From the NCBI GenBank assembly GCA_944323485.1, contig CALUSR010000001.1:316437-380436 (forward strand): 64,000 bases of DNA, read 5' to 3'. This DNA is from Candidatus Gastranaerophilales bacterium (GTDB taxonomy: Bacteria; Cyanobacteriota; Vampirovibrionia; Gastranaerophilales; CAJFVJ01). The position numbers were made by a program, and so were the translations under genes. Shown piece by piece: positions 34,375 through 43,721 of the stretch (the stretch's first letter is position 1; each line of letters begins with the position of its first letter). A model generated the notes under the pieces. It saw nothing but the letters and a program-made list of their open reading frames with translations. It was not told where the DNA came from and did no database searches.

Positions 34375-35551
34375 TTTTGAATATTTCCTCAAGAATTTTT
34401 TCTGCTATATTATTTTTTGTGTCTTTTTGAAAAAATTTGATATTGTTTGATTTGTCTATAATCTTCACTTCGTTTAAGTCGCTGTTGAATCCGATTTCTT
34501 TTGATGAAATGTCATTTGCCACAATGAAATCAAGATTTTTTGATTTTATTTTCTTTTTGGCATTTTCAACAAGATTTTCACTTTCTGCACAAAAACCTAT
34601 GACAAGCTGGTTGTTTTTTTTGATATTTGATATTTCTTTCAGAATATCAGGATTTTTAATAAGTTTCAGAACGAGTTCGTCAGTGTCTTCTTTTTTTATT
34701 TTTTGTTCATTTATTTTTTCCACACGAAAATCAGCCGGTGCTGCTGCCATAATTAGTGCATCAGCGTTCATAAAAGCTTGTTTAGCTTCTGAGAGCATAT
34801 CCTGTGTTGAGGCTGCGACAATTGTTCTATAGGGTTTTTTGGTATCAAATGTTGCAATCAAGGTAACATCAGCGCCATGCCTGCAGGCTGCATCAGCGAT
34901 AGCTATTCCCATTTTGCCTGAACTATGGTTACCTATAAATCTCACGGGGTCAATTTGTTCTTTTGTGCCGCCTGCTGTTACGATAATTTTTTTTCCGTTT
35001 AAGAATTTATCTCCGGTAAGTATTGATATGGCAGTGTTTTTAATATCTTCAGGCTCAGCCATTCTTCCGTTGCCATCGTATCCGCATGCAAGATAACCTG
35101 AAGAAGGGGGGATTACGGTTATGTTTTTTTGTGATTTCAGAGTTTCAATATTCTTCTGTATCAGATGATTACTCCACATGTTGCAGTTCATTGCTGGAGT
35201 TATGATTATGGGATTTGAAAAAGCTGCTGCAGTTGATGTCAGCAGATTATCGCATATACCGTTTGCGATTTTTCCTATAGTATTTGCAGATGCGGGTGCT
35301 ATGATGAATAAATCAGCTTCGCTCAGCGAGATATGTTCGGGTCGCCAGTTTTGTGAAGAAAATTCATCGCTGTAGACAGGATTTTGCGAGAGTGTCATGA
35401 GAGTTGTTTCCGTAACAAAATTTTTTGCATTCGGGGTTAAGATTGTTTTTACATCAGCATTCAGCTTTTTAAGTTCTCTAATCAAAGAGCATACTTTGTA
35501 GGCAGCTATGCCGCCTGTTATCCCGATTAATATTTTTTTATTTTTGAGCAT
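34361..35551 (-). CDS. coaBC: Bifunctional phosphopantothenoylcysteine decarboxylase/synthase
   Basis: Two steps of coenzyme A synthesis. The N-terminal flavoprotein half has GITGGIAAYK, the active-site PAMNCNMW and cysteine ACGYDGNGRM. The C-terminal synthase half has TAGGTKEQIDPVRFI and HSSGKMG. At 396 residues it has normal length. It overlaps gmk by one base and the Nif3-like gene by 14. coaE occurs separately at 54 kb. Confidence 0.96.
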   Translation of the reverse strand: MLKNKKILIGITGGIAAYKVCSLIRELKKLNADVKTILTPNAKNFVTETTLMTLSQNPVYSDEFSSQNWRPEHISLSEADLFIIAPASANTIGKIANGICDNLLTSTAAAFSNPIIITPAMNCNMWSNHLIQKNIETLKSQKNITVIPPSSGYLACGYDGNGRMAEPEDIKNTAISILTGDKFLNGKKIIVTAGGTKEQIDPVRFIGNHSSGKMGIAIADAACRHGADVTLIATFDTKKPYRTIVAASTQDMLSEAKQAFMNADALIMAAAPADFRVEKINEQKIKKEDTDELVLKLIKNPDILKEISNIKKNNQLVIGFCAESENLVENAKKKIKSKNLDFIVANDISSKEIGFNSDLNEVKIIDKSNNIKFFQKDTKNNIAEKILEEIFKNAQN

Positions 35552-36120
35552 TAATTTTGTTTCTCCCGAGAAATAATTTTTTGAAGCTCTTCTGTTGCTT
35601 CATCAAGGTTGTCATTTGTAATTTTGTAATTGAACTCGAATGATTTGGCATATTCATCTTCGAATATTGCGAGACGTTGCTTTATTTCTTCTGTTTTTTC
35701 GGTATTTCTTCCTGTGAGGCGTTTTTGGAGTTCATCAAATGATGGTGGAAGGATAAAAATTAAAACGGCTGATGGAATTTTATTTTTGATTTGCATGGCT
35801 CCTTTGACTTCGATTTCCAAAATCAAATCATAGCCGTTTTGAAGAGTATTGTTAATTGTATCGTAATATGTCCCGTAATAATTACCCGAAAATTCTGCCC
35901 ACTCGGCTAGTTTATCTTCTTTGATTAATTTGGTAAAGTTATCTCTGGAAATGAAATAGTAGTCGACCCCATCTGTTTCATGAGGTCGAGGAGCACGTGT
36001 GGTTGCAGAGATTGAAAGTTTTATGTTCGGATTTTTTTCAAGGAGTTTGTGAATGATAGTACCTTTCCCGACTCCGGAAGGACCTGATATTACGAATAAC
36101 TTTCCTGATGTTTTTTGCAT
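35551..36120 (-). CDS. gmk: Guanylate kinase
   Basis: Makes GDP from GMP. P-loop SGPSGVGKGT (residues 12-21), SATTRAPRPHE, GVDYYFISRDNF and ILEIEVKGA are family motifs, and the 189-residue length is usual. It is first gene of a minus-strand operon gmk-coaBC-Nif3-like-pseudopilin. Confidence 0.96.
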   Translation of the reverse strand: MQKTSGKLFVISGPSGVGKGTIIHKLLEKNPNIKLSISATTRAPRPHETDGVDYYFISRDNFTKLIKEDKLAEWAEFSGNYYGTYYDTINNTLQNGYDLILEIEVKGAMQIKNKIPSAVLIFILPPSFDELQKRLTGRNTEKTEEIKQRLAIFEDEYAKSFEFNYKITNDNLDEATEELQKIISREKQN

Positions 36121-36297
36121 TTTGGATAATTCTCCAGACTGTATTTTAAAAAATTATATAGTAAATGTTTTACAAATTAAAGAAATAAGTGTAAAATTAT
36201 TATATATAAATTCAATTTATAATACCGGCAGAGATTTTGGTAGAGAAGAGATGTATAAATATATCTTTCAATTTTTATTTGGGCAGGCGAGAGCAAA

Positions 36298-37620
36298 TTG
36301 AAAAAACTAAATGAAATACCAGCGCCGTTATATGAGATAGAAGAAGAGATAGTTCAATATTTAAACAATATATTCGAACAGCAGGAAAAAAGCAGAGTAA
36401 TCAATGCCATATCAAATAAAGTCAGAAGTTCTTTATTATTAGACAGAGTTTTGAAAAATATATTTTTTGAGATTAACTCTTTGATAGATATAGAAGGAAT
36501 AGGAATCTTTTTATACAACGAAGAAACAGATAGTTTGGATGTTGGTTTCAAAGGTTATAAGGGTTGTCAGATAGATTCTGTCGGCTTTAATCAGATTTTG
36601 CGGCATGTTGCTGACAGTCTGAAATCAGGAGAACAATTTGTTGATGATACGGTTGAAAAATTCTTTTCGGATAAAAGTCTTGTAGAGAAGATAAACAGCA
36701 ATATTGATATAAAAACTTTTGTGATAACACCTATGGTTTATCAGGAAAAGTTTATAGGGTTGATTGCTGTTTATGGAGCAAAACCGATAATAAACAGCCA
36801 GCTTGATTTGCTGCAAAATATTAGTGATAAGACGTCGATAGCTGTTTTTCAGGCACAATTGTTCAGTGAGTTGAAGAACAAGAATGATAAAGATCAGAAT
36901 TTATACAGGCAGGCTCAAAAAAGAGATGAAATGAAGAATGAATTTTTAGTAAATATATCTCATGAACTGCGTACGCCTTTGAATTCAATTATAGGTTTTT
37001 CAAAGATTTTGGCTTCCAAGGATAATGAAAATTTTACGCCGAAACAAATACAATATGTAAATAACATTTTAGTAAGCGGAGAGTTTCTTGTGAAGCTTAT
37101 AAATGAATTTTTAGATTTATCTAAAATAGAAGCAGGTGTTTTGGATTTAACTTATGAGTGGTTCAATTCTAAAAGTGTAATATATGAAGTTATGTCCGTT
37201 TTGTATGAAACGGCGAAAGAGAAAGATTTGAATATAGAGTTTGATTTAAAGAACATTTATGTAAATGCTGATAAGAAACGATTTACAGAGGTTATGTACA
37301 ATCTAATTTCTAATTCAATAAAATTTTCAAATAATAACGGTGTGATTATCCTGAGTAATAAAGATTTAGGGAACAGTGTTTATGTTGAAGTTGCAGATAA
37401 TGGCATAGGCATATCTGAAGAACAAAAAGGAAATATTTTTAATAAATTTGTATCTTATGCTGGTGCGAGAGAAGGAACAGGGTTAGGGCTTCCTCTTTCA
37501 AAGAAGATAATAGAAATGCACAGAGGGAATATATATTTTGAGTCTGTTCCAAACGAGCTTACGAGATTTTGGTTTGTTATTCCAAAGGATTATACATGTA
37601 AAGAAAAAAGTGAACAATAA
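36298..37620 (+). CDS. Soluble GAF-domain histidine kinase
   Basis: 440 residues. A GAF-like sensor domain lies at about 45-195, then HisKA (EFLVNISHELRTPLNS) and an ATPase domain (NLISNSIKFS, VADNGIGISEEQ, GTGLGLPLSKKI). No membrane segment is seen. The start must be TTG, because no ATG is in frame until beyond residue 90; AGGCGAG lies upstream. It is a stand-alone gene without an adjacent response regulator. Confidence 0.9.
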   Translation: MKKLNEIPAPLYEIEEEIVQYLNNIFEQQEKSRVINAISNKVRSSLLLDRVLKNIFFEINSLIDIEGIGIFLYNEETDSLDVGFKGYKGCQIDSVGFNQILRHVADSLKSGEQFVDDTVEKFFSDKSLVEKINSNIDIKTFVITPMVYQEKFIGLIAVYGAKPIINSQLDLLQNISDKTSIAVFQAQLFSELKNKNDKDQNLYRQAQKRDEMKNEFLVNISHELRTPLNSIIGFSKILASKDNENFTPKQIQYVNNILVSGEFLVKLINEFLDLSKIEAGVLDLTYEWFNSKSVIYEVMSVLYETAKEKDLNIEFDLKNIYVNADKKRFTEVMYNLISNSIKFSNNNGVIILSNKDLGNSVYVEVADNGIGISEEQKGNIFNKFVSYAGAREGTGLGLPLSKKIIEMHRGNIYFESVPNELTRFWFVIPKDYTCKEKSEQ

Positions 37621-37789
37621 ATAGAAAAAGTTGGCTAAAAAACGAATATATGAGAAAATAATATTGCCTCTGCGGGTTCATTCGTTTTGATCCTACATTT
37701 TTTTATACAGGGAGTCTGACTTCAGAATAACAAAGTATACCTAGTGTTTTTGCATTTTAGGAAACGGCGATTTATTCGAGAGGACACCC

Positions 37790-37808
37790 ACCTGCTGGCT
37801 TAGCAGGT
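37790..37808. repeat. Short hairpin in a 220-bp gap
   Basis: ACCTGCT-ggctt-AGCAGGT, a perfect 7-bp stem in the gap 37621-37840 between a kinase and the beta-solenoid gene. The region is less AT-rich than its surroundings and has the look of a decayed intergenic repeat (also CCTGTAGGGGCAC nearby). I see no gene in it. Confidence 0.45.
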
Positions 37809-37840
37809 ATCAAAACCTTAGCCTGTAGGGGCACAATTTT

Positions 37841-38953
37841 TTATTTTTTGGGTTTTACATCTCTGTTAATTATCAGATTTGCACTTTTATCTTCGATAGG
37901 TTTAGAGCTTGAAGGAAAGTATTTTACTTCATATTTCGGATTTTGTTTAAGAACAAATACTTGACCATTCAGCTGGGCTCCCTCTTCAACGTTGATTATA
38001 TAATTTGCGCCGGGAATATTTTCAACTTGTTCAAAAACTATATCACCATTTATGTTTGTGCCTTTTGGAATGGTAACTTCAATGTCTTCGCCGGGTTCAT
38101 AAAAGAAACAGCTGAAGGTAACATCACCGAGTTCATTATTCCCTGACATTTTAAGATTTTGCGGGTTGCATCTCAGTTCATCTATTTTTGTATTATGGAG
38201 GGTTATTTTTGACAACGGAACTCTTGTGTCAATAAATTTTTCTATATGGCTGTCAGAAGCATCAAGGACCTGTTTGTGTCTTATTTGGTAGAAATCCATA
38301 GGACCTATTTTGCTGTTATTTGTAATATAAAAAATGTTTTGACTCGGGCGGGTTTCAGGGTATCTTATTTGTTTGATTGTTGAGTTATTGACAGTCAATT
38401 CATTATCAATAAGATTTCTGCCGCCTTTTATCGGATCATTTGTGAAAAGGGCAACACAACCAATGGTGCTGTCAGAGATATTGGCATGTGCTATAGTTTG
38501 TGATCGAAGTTCGACTGTAGCTGCATTTGAGTTATCAGCCATGGTCAGATTGCCGGCACGTACTTCTGATACTGTTGTTTTTTTCAAGTTTACATCAGGT
38601 GCTTCAAGAATTCTTTCTATATTACAGTTTCTGGCATTTATAATTCTTGCATCTATAGGCTTAGATGGTTCATCTGTTTTGCTTACACGTTTTTTTGCTT
38701 TGATTGTTGAATTAATGAAGGTGTATTCTTTTTTTCTGTCGGTTTTGAATTTTTCGTGTGCTCCTACTACTTCGCCTGATAAAACAGCAGGGGCTTTCTT
38801 GAATCTGTTTTGTGGTCTCGCTGCAGCTGAAAAAGTTACCGTATCCAGAACAGGCTGCTTTAAATTTTGATATGTACTTGAAGATGGTGAGTTCAGATTA
38901 TTTTTAGGTTGATGGTTTGTTGAAAAACTAATTTTTACGGGTTGTATATTCAC
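37841..38953 (-). CDS. Predicted beta-solenoid protein with N-terminal DTVTFSA tag
   Basis: 370 residues, function unknown. The leader MNIQPV ... DTVTFSA (37-43) parallels that of the HNH/coiled-coil protein at 16614-18506. From about 95 to 340 the sequence has short alternating hydrophobic strands separated by N/D/G turns (ARIINARNCNIERI, TVELRSQTIAHANISDSTIG, LTVNNSTIKQI), the look of a right-handed beta-helix such as bactofilin- or adhesin-type folds. There is no conventional signal peptide. It starts with GTG preceded by AGAGG at good spacing. Confidence 0.75.
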   Translation of the reverse strand: MNIQPVKISFSTNHQPKNNLNSPSSSTYQNLKQPVLDTVTFSAAARPQNRFKKAPAVLSGEVVGAHEKFKTDRKKEYTFINSTIKAKKRVSKTDEPSKPIDARIINARNCNIERILEAPDVNLKKTTVSEVRAGNLTMADNSNAATVELRSQTIAHANISDSTIGCVALFTNDPIKGGRNLIDNELTVNNSTIKQIRYPETRPSQNIFYITNNSKIGPMDFYQIRHKQVLDASDSHIEKFIDTRVPLSKITLHNTKIDELRCNPQNLKMSGNNELGDVTFSCFFYEPGEDIEVTIPKGTNINGDIVFEQVENIPGANYIINVEEGAQLNGQVFVLKQNPKYEVKYFPSSSKPIEDKSANLIINRDVKPKK

Positions 38954-39078
38954 TTTTAACCTCTTTAATTTTTTTCTTATATGAGATAATTATATGTGTT
39001 TTTAAGGAATATGAAAAATTTTTTTTGACAGAATTTGGAAATAAATTTAATTTTTTTAATAAAAAGTATTTTTTAGGG

Positions 39079-39084
39079 TATAAT
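39079..39084 (+). promoter_or_regulatory. Possible -10 element for tsaE-tsaB
   Basis: A TATAAT hexamer 25 bases before the tsaE GTG. A TTGACA occurs at 39025-39030 but is too far away (48 bases) to serve as its -35. Confidence 0.35.
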
Positions 39085-39109
39085 TCATTTTGATAAAGGG
39101 AATAGTTAC

Positions 39110-39601
39110 GTGAGAATTATATCAAAATCTTTGAACGATACTGAGGAAATAGGTAAAGCTATTGCCTCTGTTTGTGAAAACAGCGGGGGATTAATTTGTC
39201 TTTATGGCAGTGTTGGTGCCGGAAAAACGGCTCTTGCCAAATCTATCGGAAAACACTTGGGAATTGAAGAGAAAGTCACAAGTCCGAGTTTTGTTATATT
39301 GAATGAGTATCACTCGGGGACTATTCCCATGTATCATTTTGATTTGTATCGTCTTGAAAAAGAAGGTGTATCTACGATTCTTGATGAACTTGAAGAATAC
39401 GGTGAAGATGACCATGCTCTTACTCTTGTTGAGTGGGCAGAGTTTTCGAATGACCAGCTTTCAAAGGACAGACTTGATATCAGGATAAATTACATAGACG
39501 AAGATGCCCGTGAATTTTGTTTTGAAGCTTACGGCGATAAACATGAAAAGTTGTACAATAAATTGAAAGAGAGTTTGAAAAGTGTATTTACTGGCGTTTG
39601 A
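39110..39601 (+). CDS. tsaE: tRNA threonylcarbamoyladenosine biosynthesis ATPase TsaE
   Basis: ATPase of the t6A modification complex. Walker A GSVGAGKT (residues 33-40), VTSPSFVILNEY, YHFDLYRL and LVEWAEF are diagnostic. Translation begins at GTG, with AAAGGG upstream. It overlaps tsaB by 20 bases, so the two partners are co-translated; tsaD and tsaC lie elsewhere. Confidence 0.95.
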   Translation: MRIISKSLNDTEEIGKAIASVCENSGGLICLYGSVGAGKTALAKSIGKHLGIEEKVTSPSFVILNEYHSGTIPMYHFDLYRLEKEGVSTILDELEEYGEDDHALTLVEWAEFSNDQLSKDRLDIRINYIDEDAREFCFEAYGDKHEKLYNKLKESLKSVFTGV

Positions 39602-40250
39602 TACAAGTTTAAACAAGACATATATTGCGCTCGGTTGTGATGGTCAAATTGTGAATTCACAGGTTGTTGAGAGCAAAGACGGGATTTATCATTCCGAGTT
39701 TTTAACTGAAAAAATAAAAGAAATTTTATCTGATAATTCTCTAAAGATTACTGACATAGGTGCTGTTATTACAAATGTTGGACCGGGCAGTTTTACCGGA
39801 ATAAGAACCTGCAATACCGTTGCCAGAATGCTCGGTCAACAGCTTGATGTTGATGTAGTCGGTGTGTCCTCTCTTGAGATATTATCTTCGCTGAATGATT
39901 CTGAAAAAGAGTCTTTATGTTTGATGGATGCAAGAAAGCATAAGGCTTATGCCGCTATATATTCGGGGTCTGTAGAAATTTTGCAGCCATCTGCGCTTGA
40001 AATCGATGATGCAATAAAAAAAGCCTCTGATAACAAATATTTTGTTATAGCGGACACAAAAATATCAGCTATTCTGAAGGAAAATGGTATTGAGTCGTTA
40101 AATTATGAAGAGACTAATTATGATTTGGGGCGTAATTTATTGAAGTTGGGATATGAGCATTTGAAAAGAGGAGGCAACTTCAATTTTGCTCTTCTTAAGC
40201 CTTTGTATATTCAACCGCCGTCTATTACCATGCCAAAACCAAAGAATTAG
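39582..40250 (+). CDS. tsaB: tRNA threonylcarbamoyladenosine complex subunit TsaB
   Basis: Inactive ASKHA-fold partner of TsaD. The N-terminus YLLAFDTSLNKTYIAL, the middle GPGSFTGIRTC and GVSSLEIL are typical. The 222 residues match the family. GTG start inside the end of tsaE. Its stop overlaps by four bases the end of the small convergent gene at 40247. Confidence 0.94.
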   Translation: MYLLAFDTSLNKTYIALGCDGQIVNSQVVESKDGIYHSEFLTEKIKEILSDNSLKITDIGAVITNVGPGSFTGIRTCNTVARMLGQQLDVDVVGVSSLEILSSLNDSEKESLCLMDARKHKAYAAIYSGSVEILQPSALEIDDAIKKASDNKYFVIADTKISAILKENGIESLNYEETNYDLGRNLLKLGYEHLKRGGNFNFALLKPLYIQPPSITMPKPKN

Positions 40251-40492
40251 TCTCTTTCATCGTTAAATTCTTCATACTGTTCAATCAATTCTGTTTCAGG
40301 ATAAGTATCCATGACAGATTCATCGTAGTCTTCATATCTGTCATCTGTCATATTTTCACCCTGACAATATAACAACACTTCTCTGCGGTCTGTTCTCGGG
40401 ATATTTTCTTCTTCATCCATCACAAGAACTTCGCATTTGATATATTTCTTCAATTCTTCCGAATATATCTCTTTCACTACTGTATGAGCCAT
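40247..40492 (-). CDS. Hypothetical acidic protein, 81 aa
   Basis: Unrecognised, very acidic (many Asp/Glu, especially in the second half), without signal peptide or membrane segment. The ATG is preceded on the minus strand by AAAGGAATTAAG, a fair ribosome site. It is separated from glcD by a divergent promoter region. Confidence 0.6.
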   Translation of the reverse strand: MAHTVVKEIYSEELKKYIKCEVLVMDEEENIPRTDRREVLLYCQGENMTDDRYEDYDESVMDTYPETELIEQYEEFNDERD

Positions 40493-40574
40493 CTCTTAAT
40501 TCCTTTTTTTACAGCTTAACATATTGGGAATTTATTTTTATGCGAAAAAAGTGTAATGAATTTGATATTTGCAC

Positions 40575-40580
40575 TATAAT
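40575..40580 (+). promoter_or_regulatory. -10-like element upstream of glcD
   Basis: TATAAT 27 bases before the ATG of the GlcD-like gene; no clear -35 is seen. Confidence 0.35.
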
Positions 40581-40607
40581 TTTATCGTAAGGCAGGATTT
40601 GTGAATT

Positions 40608-42005
40608 ATGGTAAGAACTTTATCTTCAAAACAAAATGAAATTTTATCAAAACTATCCTCTATAGTAGGAAAGGATAATGTACTTTACGAAAAAGAAGAC
40701 TTATATTGCTACTCTTTTGATACCATGAGCCATGGCTACAGTGTTATGATGCCTGATTATGTTGTACTTCCTTCTGATGCTAGGCAGGTGTCAGAGATAG
40801 TGAAAATAGCGGCTTATTACAAGCTGCCGATTATTCCACGCGGTGCGGGAACAAATCATGTCGGCGGATGCGTTGCAGTGGACGGAGGGATTATAATTCA
40901 TTTTTCCAAGATGAATAAAATACTTGATATAGACATAAAAAACTTAACCTGCCGTGTTCAACCGGGAGTCATTTTGCAGGATTTACAGACAGCTGTCGAA
41001 AATCTCGGTTTTTTCTTTCCACCTGACCCTTCAAATCTGAAAGTATCAACTGTAGGTGGCGCATTAGCCCTTTCTTCAAGCGGGCCGCGTCATTTCAAGT
41101 ATGGAGGTATGAATGAATACACTCTTGATTTGGAAGTTGTGAATGCTCAAGGGGAAATTTTCCATACAGGCATGGCGGTGAAGAAAAATGTCAGCGGGTA
41201 TAATTTGACAAACCTTTTCGTTGGTTCCGAAGGAACTTTAGGAGTTGTGACTGAAGCTACGTTTAGACTTATTCCAAAGCCGATGTGCAGACAAATTATG
41301 CTTGCATTTTTTGATCAGGTAGAGAGAGCTTCTGATGCCGTAAGAGCTGTTATTCAGGCGAAACTTACGCCGTCAGTCCTTGATTTGATAGACAGAAATA
41401 CTATTACAACAATCGAAAAATTTTATCCGACAGGTGTTTTTAAAGAAGCCGAGGCATGTTTGATTATAGAGGTTGACGGTTCTGATGAGCAGGAGATAAC
41501 AACTCAGAGTTCAAAAATAGAAAAAGTTTGCAAGCTCTTTTGTGCAACTGATTTCGTACTTGCCAAAAATAAAGAAGAATCTGAAAAAATATGGTTTGCC
41601 CGCCGTTCCGCTTTTGCAGCCGTAGCAAAATTGGCACCTGATGTTGTAACTGAGGATGCTGTAGTCCCTCAGGATAAGATTACCGATATGGTAAAGAAGA
41701 TTAAAGAACTCTGCGAAAAATACGGGATTATGGCATGTATTATGGGACATGCCGGCGATGGAAACATACATCCGAATTTTTCTCTTGATTTGCGGGATGA
41801 AAAACAGAGAGAAAATTTTGAGAAACTTAAGGATGAATTTTTTGAGTATGCATCTTCTTTAGGCGGAAGTATTACGGGAGAGCATGGCATAGGTATGACA
41901 AAGTCGAAGTATCTGGATAAAAATGCTCCTGTTTATCGTTATATGAAACAGATTAAAGATGTATTTGACCCTGAGAACATACTCAATCCTCATAAGATAT
42001 GGTAA
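40608..42005 (+). CDS. glcD: FAD-linked 2-hydroxyacid oxidase, GlcD type
   Basis: Oxidises glycolate, D-lactate or a similar 2-hydroxyacid using FAD. The FAD-binding part shows PIIPRGAGTNHVGGCVA, VQPGVILQDLQ, FFPPDPSN and SEGTLGVVTEATFRL. The C-terminal part has GHAGDGNIHPNF and GSITGEHGIGMTK, all hallmarks of this vanillyl-alcohol-oxidase-type family. It overlaps the iron-sulfur partner gene by seven bases. The natural substrate cannot be told. Confidence 0.92.
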   Translation: MVRTLSSKQNEILSKLSSIVGKDNVLYEKEDLYCYSFDTMSHGYSVMMPDYVVLPSDARQVSEIVKIAAYYKLPIIPRGAGTNHVGGCVAVDGGIIIHFSKMNKILDIDIKNLTCRVQPGVILQDLQTAVENLGFFFPPDPSNLKVSTVGGALALSSSGPRHFKYGGMNEYTLDLEVVNAQGEIFHTGMAVKKNVSGYNLTNLFVGSEGTLGVVTEATFRLIPKPMCRQIMLAFFDQVERASDAVRAVIQAKLTPSVLDLIDRNTITTIEKFYPTGVFKEAEACLIIEVDGSDEQEITTQSSKIEKVCKLFCATDFVLAKNKEESEKIWFARRSAFAAVAKLAPDVVTEDAVVPQDKITDMVKKIKELCEKYGIMACIMGHAGDGNIHPNFSLDLRDEKQRENFEKLKDEFFEYASSLGGSITGEHGIGMTKSKYLDKNAPVYRYMKQIKDVFDPENILNPHKIW

Positions 42006-43228
42006 ATGTAATGAAAAAATTTGAAGAGTATAAGGAAGAAATATACAGCTGTTCACGCTGCGGACTTTGTCAGGGGATTTGTCCTCTTTACAAAACAACA
42101 GGACTTGAAACAGTTGTTTCTAGAGGTCAGTTTTCTTTGTTGAATGGCATTTTGAACGGAGATATGACTTTTAACAAAAAAGTTTATAAAAACCTTGATA
42201 TGTGCCTGCACTGTGATGCTTGCAAAAGTTATTGCCCGTCTGATATTGACGCAGAGAAGATTATTACATCTGCAAAAATAGAGTGTTACAAGTATGCCCC
42301 GCTTTCAAAAAAGTTTAAGTTATTTTTGCTTAACTCAAATATTTTTTTGAAAACAGCAGGCCGATGTGTTGATATTTTTCGCTTTTTAGGGCTGCATAAC
42401 CTTCTTCCCGTTTTTCACTTTGGTTCTGTTGTAAAGAGATTTCTCGAAGAGAATGTCAGATACAGAAAGCTCAAGCCTGCAAGACAACTCGGGCTAAAAG
42501 TGTTTTATTTTCCGGGGTGCGTTAACACTTATTTCAACAAATCAATTCTTAATTCAATGCGTATGCTTGCTGAAAAAAACGGTTTTGAACTTGTTATTCC
42601 TGATGGTTTGCACTGTTGCTCTGTTGCCCATCTCAGCGCAGGAGATTTTGAAACTTTTTATCGCAATGCCGTATTGAATCTTGATATGATACCTGATGAT
42701 GTTGATTATGTTGTATTTGATTGTGCTTCATGTCATAAGGCATTTGAATTATATGATGATATTTTAAACAGCAAGAAAACAAAGAATTTGAAAGATAAGC
42801 TGATTCATCTGAATAACTTTATAGAGAAACAGGATATTTATATTCCTGAGAGAGTAAAATTTGAAAAAATCGTCTGCGAACATATCCCATGTCATTTAAA
42901 GGACAAAGAAAGTATATGGAAAGCTGTGAAAAAGATGGCTTTTATTGATAATTTTCAAAAAGATGAAACAAACCAATGCTGCGGTGCTGCCGGTCTGTTT
43001 TGCTTTGAGCATGGGAAAATTTCAAGAGAAATCTCCAAGAGCAAATCATCAAAACTTGAGGAGAAAGCCGATGTAATTTTAACATCATGTTCTTCATGCA
43101 CTATGGGAATACTCCAAGGCTTATCAGAGAATGGCAAACACATTAAAATATATAATCCTGTAGAGCTTTTAGCGGAGCAATATATTGAAGAAGAAAATTT
43201 GTCAAAACAGTGTCATACTGAGAGTTAG
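41999..43228 (+). CDS. glcF: Iron-sulfur subunit, GlcF type
   Basis: Passes electrons from the GlcD-type partner to the respiratory chain. It has two 4Fe-4S ferredoxin motifs (CSRCGLCQGICP and CLHCDACKSYCP), followed by two CCG domains (FPGCVN with CCSVAHLSAGD, and CHLKDKES with CCGAAGLF). 409 residues. The last ten or so codons, reading NLSKQCHTES, lie within the second copy of the MITE-like repeat, so the present C-terminus was probably rewritten by that insertion. Several close ATGs exist; I take the one overlapping the glcD stop. Confidence 0.9.
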   Translation: MVNVMKKFEEYKEEIYSCSRCGLCQGICPLYKTTGLETVVSRGQFSLLNGILNGDMTFNKKVYKNLDMCLHCDACKSYCPSDIDAEKIITSAKIECYKYAPLSKKFKLFLLNSNIFLKTAGRCVDIFRFLGLHNLLPVFHFGSVVKRFLEENVRYRKLKPARQLGLKVFYFPGCVNTYFNKSILNSMRMLAEKNGFELVIPDGLHCCSVAHLSAGDFETFYRNAVLNLDMIPDDVDYVVFDCASCHKAFELYDDILNSKKTKNLKDKLIHLNNFIEKQDIYIPERVKFEKIVCEHIPCHLKDKESIWKAVKKMAFIDNFQKDETNQCCGAAGLFCFEHGKISREISKSKSSKLEEKADVILTSCSSCTMGILQGLSENGKHIKIYNPVELLAEQYIEEENLSKQCHTES

Positions 43229-43316
43229 CGAAGTATCTAAACAAGAAGGATTCTTCGGACTAAAGCCCTCAGAATGACGGATTTTTAATAGTATCTGTGG
43301 AATTTGCTATATAAGT
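43195..43316. repeat. MITE-like nested palindromic element, copy 2
   Basis: It is colinear with the element at 15187-15330. The inner stem GTCATACTGAG (43212-43222) / CTCAGAATGAC (43268-43278) is unchanged and the right arm GGAATTTGCTATATAAGT (43299-43316) differs by one base. The left arm is lost or diverged where the element enters the end of the GlcF-like gene. Confidence 0.8.
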
Positions 43317-43398
43317 TCCAAATATTCTTGCTTTACTTTTTGTGAAAAAAAGTAGATAATGGGAGAGGTATAAAATTTAAAACAAAGAAAGATTAAAA

Positions 43399-43713
43399 AT
43401 GTTTAGCGAAGAAAATTTTCAAGATCGAGAAATCGTATGTTCTGACTGTGGTCAGACTTTTGTATTCACAGCAGAAGAACAAGAGTTTTATTCACAAAAA
43501 GGATTTGAAGAACCCAAAAGATGTAAAGCATGCAGAAATGCAAAAAAAATGCAAAACAGAAAAAAAAGACTTAGATTTGATATGCGTTATGAGATAACAT
43601 GTTCTGATTGTGGAACACAAACAACCGTACCATTTAAACCGCGTGAAGATAAACCAGTTTATTGCTCCGATTGTTATAAAAAACATCAACAAGCACATGT
43701 AACTCAAGAATAG
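43399..43713 (+). CDS. Double zinc-ribbon protein
   Basis: 104 residues with two four-cysteine sets, Cys14/17/42/45 and Cys68/71/89/92, each shaped as CxxC ... CxxC. The first half (VCSDCGQTFVFTAEEQEFY..KGF..PKRC..CR) is the widespread probable zinc-ribbon family; the second half (TCSDCGTQTTVPFKP, VYCSDCY) is a CxxC-GxxT-VPF-type ribbon found fused to it in several lineages. The function is unknown and may involve nucleic acid binding. It lies nine bases before the nitronate monooxygenase-like gene. Confidence 0.85.
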   Translation: MFSEENFQDREIVCSDCGQTFVFTAEEQEFYSQKGFEEPKRCKACRNAKKMQNRKKRLRFDMRYEITCSDCGTQTTVPFKPREDKPVYCSDCYKKHQQAHVTQE

Positions 43714-43721
43714 GAGCAAAA

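Noticed and set aside
39025-39084. Complete -35/-10 promoter for tsaE
   Set aside because: TTGACA and TATAAT are 48 bases apart, far outside functional spacing.
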